Assembly: GCA_034429475.1 (NCBI GenBank)
Contig: DAOUGD010000161.1
Coordinates: 1 to 9,069, forward strand
From: JAKQHY01 sp034429475
Lineage (GTDB): Bacteria; Chloroflexota; Anaerolineae; B4-G1; SLSP01
Length of the DNA stretch: 9,069 nt
Direction of reading: 5' to 3'
Shown piece by piece: positions 6,259-9,069 of this stretch (position 1 is its first letter; the number at the start of each line of letters is the position of its first letter). The notes beneath the pieces are model-generated. The model searched no databases and was not told the origin of the DNA. It saw only the letters and a program-made list of their open reading frames with translations. Position numbers and translations under genes: made by a program.

Positions 6259-9069
6259 ACTCGCCGACCGTGTAGAAATCACCGCGCGCCTGCCCTTCGG
6301 CGTCGAGGAGCGGCAGGCGGCTCATGTCGGCCAGCAAGTACCAGCCGACGACGACCATGTAGTTCCCAGGCGGCAAATTTTCTTTGAGATAGAAACGGTA
6401 CGGGTCATCCAATTCTTCCCCGACGCCCCACCCGGACGTGGGGCGCGTCCCCTGTACCGGCCAGCTATCAACCTGGCCGTAGAGTTGACCGTCCGGCCCC
6501 ACGACTTGTACGAAGACCGTGTAATCGCGCGTCAGTGTCCGCAGGCCTCGCCAGCGCAAGTCCACCCGCGCCTGTCCCCCTGCCGGAACGTCGTTCCCAT
6601 TGAAAGCGGCGTCCACCAACAGGACTTGATCCGCAAAGTTGGCAAGACCCGCGTTAGACGGGCCTACGTTGATTTCCCCCAAAGGACAGAAAGTCTGCGT
6701 TTTTTGTAGCCAGTCGCAGCGCGCGGCAGAAAGCGTCCCCGCCGTTTCCCATCCGATGTCCAGCCGGTAGCGCCCTGTCTCGGTTGGCGCGTTAAGAACG
6801 TAGCGCCGCACCGATTCCCCCGGCGCGGGCCGCGCGACGGTCGCCGCCGAAGTCACGCGCTCTGCGCCCGCCGCGTCCAGCGGCATCCAGCGGAACAGCG
6901 GGCGCGCGTCGTCGTCGGCAAGCGTCCCCTGCCACTCTACTTCCACGGCGACCGTCGCCCCTGCCCACGCCTCGCCGGGCAACTCCGCCGCCGCCAGCCA
7001 GAGCGCGGGCGCGCTGAAGTACCCGCTCGCGGCGCGGCGGGGCGTCGCCGGTCGTTGCTCCGGCAGGGTGAGCGTTTCCAACGGACGCCACATCTGCCCT
7101 GCCGTTGTCGTCCAGCCGGTCTCGGCGAAGCGGGGGAAGACGCCCACCTCGAGGGTGTACGTCCCGCCCGGCAACCAATCCGGCCATGCCAGCGCGTGAT
7201 AGTCTTGCACATCCTGACTCGGCTGCCACGCGGCGGTGGTTGTGTAGCCGTTGACGGGGCGGGTCGCTGGTTTCTCCCAAACAAGGTTGCCCTCCGTGTC
7301 GCGTACTTGCAGGCGGATGGTTAGATCGGCGTCCGGGCGCGCGAGCACGTTCCACGTCAGGGTGAGGTGATGCAGGGGGCGGCCTTGCGGGTCGGCTTCG
7401 AGGTGATGGGCGGCCAATATCAAGGCATTGTTAAAGACCGGCCCGGCGTATTGTGACTCTGTGAGTGATGCTGGCGGCGCGACCTCCACCAACGGCCCGG
7501 CGGATGTGACGCCGAACGCGTCCAGCCCCGGCAGGTAGCGCGCCAGATAGACGCGCTGCCCGGCGGACAACCGCGCTTCCAGATCGGCGCGGTATTGTTC
7601 CTCGCTGAAGAGCGTCACCAGTTCCAGGTCAGGCCGCAGCCCTGCCACCTGCTGCAGGTAGTACAACGGCGGGAATTTCTCGCTGTCGGCCAGAATTGCC
7701 GCGCCCTCGGCCAGTGGTTGGTTCAGCGCGTACCGTCCCCACGCTTCATCCGCCAGCCCTTGCGCGCGCGTATCCAGCGTCGGCCCGGTGAGCCACAGCC
7801 GCGAGAGGGGGAGTAGTGCGCAGGCGATGAGAAAGACGTGCTGAGGGCTGAGGACTGAGGACTGAGGACTAAGGACTGAGGACTGAGGACTGAGGACTGA
7901 GTGCTGAGTGCTGAGTGCTGAGTGCTGAGGACTGAGGGCTTCGCTCATTCGCTGATCCGCCGCCCCACTGATCCGCTCATTCGCTGACCCGCTGACCCGC
8001 TCATTCGTCATTCGTAATTCGCAATTCGCAATTCCCTCTATCCCCACCCCCATCCAGACGATGAGGACGACGTGCGCCGGGATGAGGAACGCGGAGTAAT
8101 CCGGGTCGGCGACGTAGAAGCTGAGAGCGAACCAGACCCAGGCGCCGGCGGCGAGGAGGCTGCCGAGGGCCAACGGCCACTGTTTCCGGAGCAAGCGCAA
8201 CCAGCCGAGCAGCGCCAGCGCCAACCCAGTCCAGCCGACTTGCGCGTACACGCGCTCAAACACGAGGCCCCACCGCGCCGGGTCTTGCCAGAAGGCCAGC
8301 GGGCGCAGCGCGCCGCCGGAGTCGGCGTTGAGGACGAAGCGCACGAACGCGCCGGGCGACATCCATTCGCCGGTGAGGGCCGGCCAGCGCAGAGGGATGT
8401 AGAGGTACAGCGCCAATCCCATCAGCCCCAGGCCCAGGCCCCACAGCCACGCGCGCCACGTCGGACGCGGGCGGCGCAGGAGCGGCGGCAGTGCGAGGAA
8501 GGCCAGCGCGCCCAGCGTCAGGTGCGACGCCATCGCCACGCCGGTGAGCAGGCCGAAAAGCGGCAGCGCCTTGTTGGGCGACAGCTTCCCCGCCAGCCAC
8601 CGGGCAGCCAGCCACACCCCCACCGCCACGAGCAGCGCGTTGAGCGCGTACACCTCCGCCTCAACCGCCCGTGTCCACAGCGTTGGAGAGAATGCCAGTG
8701 TCAATGCGGCGAGGAGGGCAGATAGAGGATGCGGGATGCAGGATGCAGGATTCTTGCCTTTTGCCTCTTGCTTCTTGCTTCCTGCTTCTTGCTTCTTGTC
8801 TCCAACTTCTTGCAAGGCCAGAAACATTGTCCCAGAAGCCAGCGACGCGCAGACGGCGGAGGAGAGGTTGACGCGCCACGCGGGAGAGCCAAACGGCAGC
8901 AGGGAGAAGAGTTTGCCGAGCAGGATATACAGCGGGTAGCCGCTCGGATGGGCGATGCCCAGGCGCGGGGCGACGACCTGGAATTCAAAGGTGTCGGCGC
9001 GGCCCACGTAGGGCGAGAGGTCAGGCAGGTAGACGAGGAGGGGGAGGAGGAAGGCGAGGAGGAGGGGGG
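6233..9069 (-). CDS. DUF2723-family membrane protein with three C-terminal beta-sandwich repeats (5' end outside window)
   Basis: About 944 residues are visible and the frame is still open at the window edge. The GTG at 9005-9007 is internal, because upstream codons encode a hydrophobic helix ending in YLPDLSPYVGRAD, as expected for the first helix of the family. The signature ADTFEFQVVAPRLGIAHPSG, then YPLY and LLGKLFSLLPFG, identifies Pfam DUF2723, a GT-C-related group; its acidic D/E residues resemble the catalytic acidic motif of those enzymes. A second conserved stretch, FSPTLWTRAVEAEVYALN, follows. About ten helices run to about residue 425. A soluble region with periplasmic-like FPPLYYLQ and AGQRVYLARYLPG segments comes next. 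It is followed by three beta-sandwich units (about 543-653, 685-771 and 810-944). The last contains YTVFVQVVGPDGQL and MSRLPLL, matching the repeats of the DUF2142-like gene. A Cys pair (RCDWLQKTQTFC) lies between units two and three. Two blocks of 7/8-bp tandem repeats are inserted in-frame in loops (about residues 87-115 and 345-410). Role inferred: transfer of a polyprenyl-linked sugar to an envelope acceptor. Confidence 0.88.
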   Translation of the reverse strand, partial: PLLLAFLLPLLVYLPDLSPYVGRADTFEFQVVAPRLGIAHPSGYPLYILLGKLFSLLPFGSPAWRVNLSSAVCASLASGTMFLALQEVGDKKQEAGSKKQEAKGKNPASCIPHPLSALLAALTLAFSPTLWTRAVEAEVYALNALLVAVGVWLAARWLAGKLSPNKALPLFGLLTGVAMASHLTLGALAFLALPPLLRRPRPTWRAWLWGLGLGLMGLALYLYIPLRWPALTGEWMSPGAFVRFVLNADSGGALRPLAFWQDPARWGLVFERVYAQVGWTGLALALLGWLRLLRKQWPLALGSLLAAGAWVWFALSFYVADPDYSAFLIPAHVVLIVWMGVGIEGIANCELRMTNERVSGSANERISGAADQRMSEALSPQHSALSTQHSVLSPQSSVLSPQSSVLSPQHVFLIACALLPLSRLWLTGPTLDTRAQGLADEAWGRYALNQPLAEGAAILADSEKFPPLYYLQQVAGLRPDLELVTLFSEEQYRADLEARLSAGQRVYLARYLPGLDAFGVTSAGPLVEVAPPASLTESQYAGPVFNNALILAAHHLEADPQGRPLHHLTLTWNVLARPDADLTIRLQVRDTEGNLVWEKPATRPVNGYTTTAAWQPSQDVQDYHALAWPDWLPGGTYTLEVGVFPRFAETGWTTTAGQMWRPLETLTLPEQRPATPRRAASGYFSAPALWLAAAELPGEAWAGATVAVEVEWQGTLADDDARPLFRWMPLDAAGAERVTSAATVARPAPGESVRRYVLNAPTETGRYRLDIGWETAGTLSAARCDWLQKTQTFCPLGEINVGPSNAGLANFADQVLLVDAAFNGNDVPAGGQARVDLRWRGLRTLTRDYTVFVQVVGPDGQLYGQVDSWPVQGTRPTSGWGVGEELDDPYRFYLKENLPPGNYMVVVGWYLLADMSRLPLLDAEGQARGDFYTVGEFTLGAESP
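7838..7935. repeat. 14-unit heptamer tandem array inside the DUF2723 gene
   Basis: Fourteen consecutive 7-bp units run without a phase break. On the + strand they read GTGCTGA, GGGCTGA, seven of GGACTGA type (one with TAA in place of TGA), four GTGCTGA, and a final GGACTGA. On the coding strand this gives a heptapeptide period (SPQSSVL, STQHSVL, SPQHSAL). Arrays of TCAGTCC-type heptamers are known as intergenic short tandem repeats, notably in cyanobacteria. Here the array lies within a coding region, in a loop between predicted helices. Confidence 0.9.
7943..8034. repeat. Octamer array grading into a heptamer array inside the DUF2723 gene
   Basis: Eight 8-bp units (7943-8006; GCTCATTC, GCTGATCC and GCTGACCC types) are followed by four 7-bp units (8007-8034; GTCATTC, GTAATTC, GCAATTC twice). 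A 7-bp link, GGGCTTC, joins them to the preceding heptamer array. On the coding strand the octamers give an octapeptide period (NERVSGSA, NERISGAA, DQRMSEAL). The whole block, 7838-8034, separates two predicted transmembrane helices. Confidence 0.85.
8726..8809. repeat. Composite heptamer array inside the DUF2723 gene (12 units)
   Basis: Twelve 7-bp units run in unbroken phase: four of AGGATGC type (8726-8753), then eight of TTGCTTC type (8754-8809), the last two diverged. The total of 84 bp equals exactly 28 codons. It encodes a Lys/Gln-rich loop (DKKQEAGSKKQEAKGK) between the helix ending MFLALQ and the helix starting ALLAALTLAFSP, where DUF2723 proteins usually have only a short loop. Confidence 0.85.

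Noticed and set aside
5254..6282. Minus-strand open frame (342 codons) opposite the LPG_synthase_TM gene.
   Set aside because: It is a Gln/Arg/His-rich low-information translation, while the + strand frame carries strong family motifs.
7866..7872. Frameshift or pseudogene within the repeat block of the DUF2723 gene.
   Set aside because: The minus-strand frame stays open through both arrays and resumes in a proper helix-rich and beta-sandwich sequence, so the gene appears intact.
7838..8034. CRISPR array.
   Set aside because: The units are 7-8 bp and contiguous without spacers, which is a simple tandem repeat.

Overview
The window looks like a chromosomal piece of a Chloroflexota bacterium, most likely an Anaerolineae-type lineage. 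This is inferred from protein style, not from a marker gene. The signs are secreted proteins with an I/V-Y-L/M-P-hydrophobic motif followed by a Thr/Pro-rich linker, 'FDDPxSGW' lectin-like domains, multi-pass GT-C-like membrane proteins with extracytoplasmic beta-sandwich repeats at the C-terminus, and short heptamer and octamer tandem repeats.

Layout. Two tandem paralogous genes for large exported two-domain proteins (66-1511 and 1514-2950, + strand) are separated by 2 nt. A 111-bp gap follows. It holds a long imperfect inverted repeat (2964-3027) with a plausible sigma70-type promoter inside it. Next come a DUF2142/GT39-like membrane protein (3062-5251, +), a short octamer repeat (5252-5280), and an LPG_synthase_TM/UPF0104-family membrane protein (5296-6258, +). 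Converging on that gene, and overlapping its 3' end by 26 bp, is a large DUF2723-family membrane protein on the minus strand (6233 to beyond 9069). Its 5' end lies outside the window.

How they may work together (inference): DUF2142, GT39 and DUF2723 proteins have or are expected to have the GT-C fold, using polyprenyl-phosphate sugars outside the membrane. LPG_synthase_TM proteins often lie beside glycosyltransferases for lipids or exopolysaccharide. The two exported proteins with carbohydrate-binding-like sandwich domains could be cell-surface partners or acceptors. No nucleotide-sugar enzyme, cytoplasmic glycosyltransferase or ligase is visible, so the pathway cannot be named.

The most unusual structure is inside the DUF2723 gene. 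Two blocks of 7- and 8-bp tandem repeats, of a type normally found between genes, sit in-frame at predicted inter-helix loops of the membrane domain. I see no tRNA, rRNA, CRISPR array, insertion sequence, phage gene or defence system.
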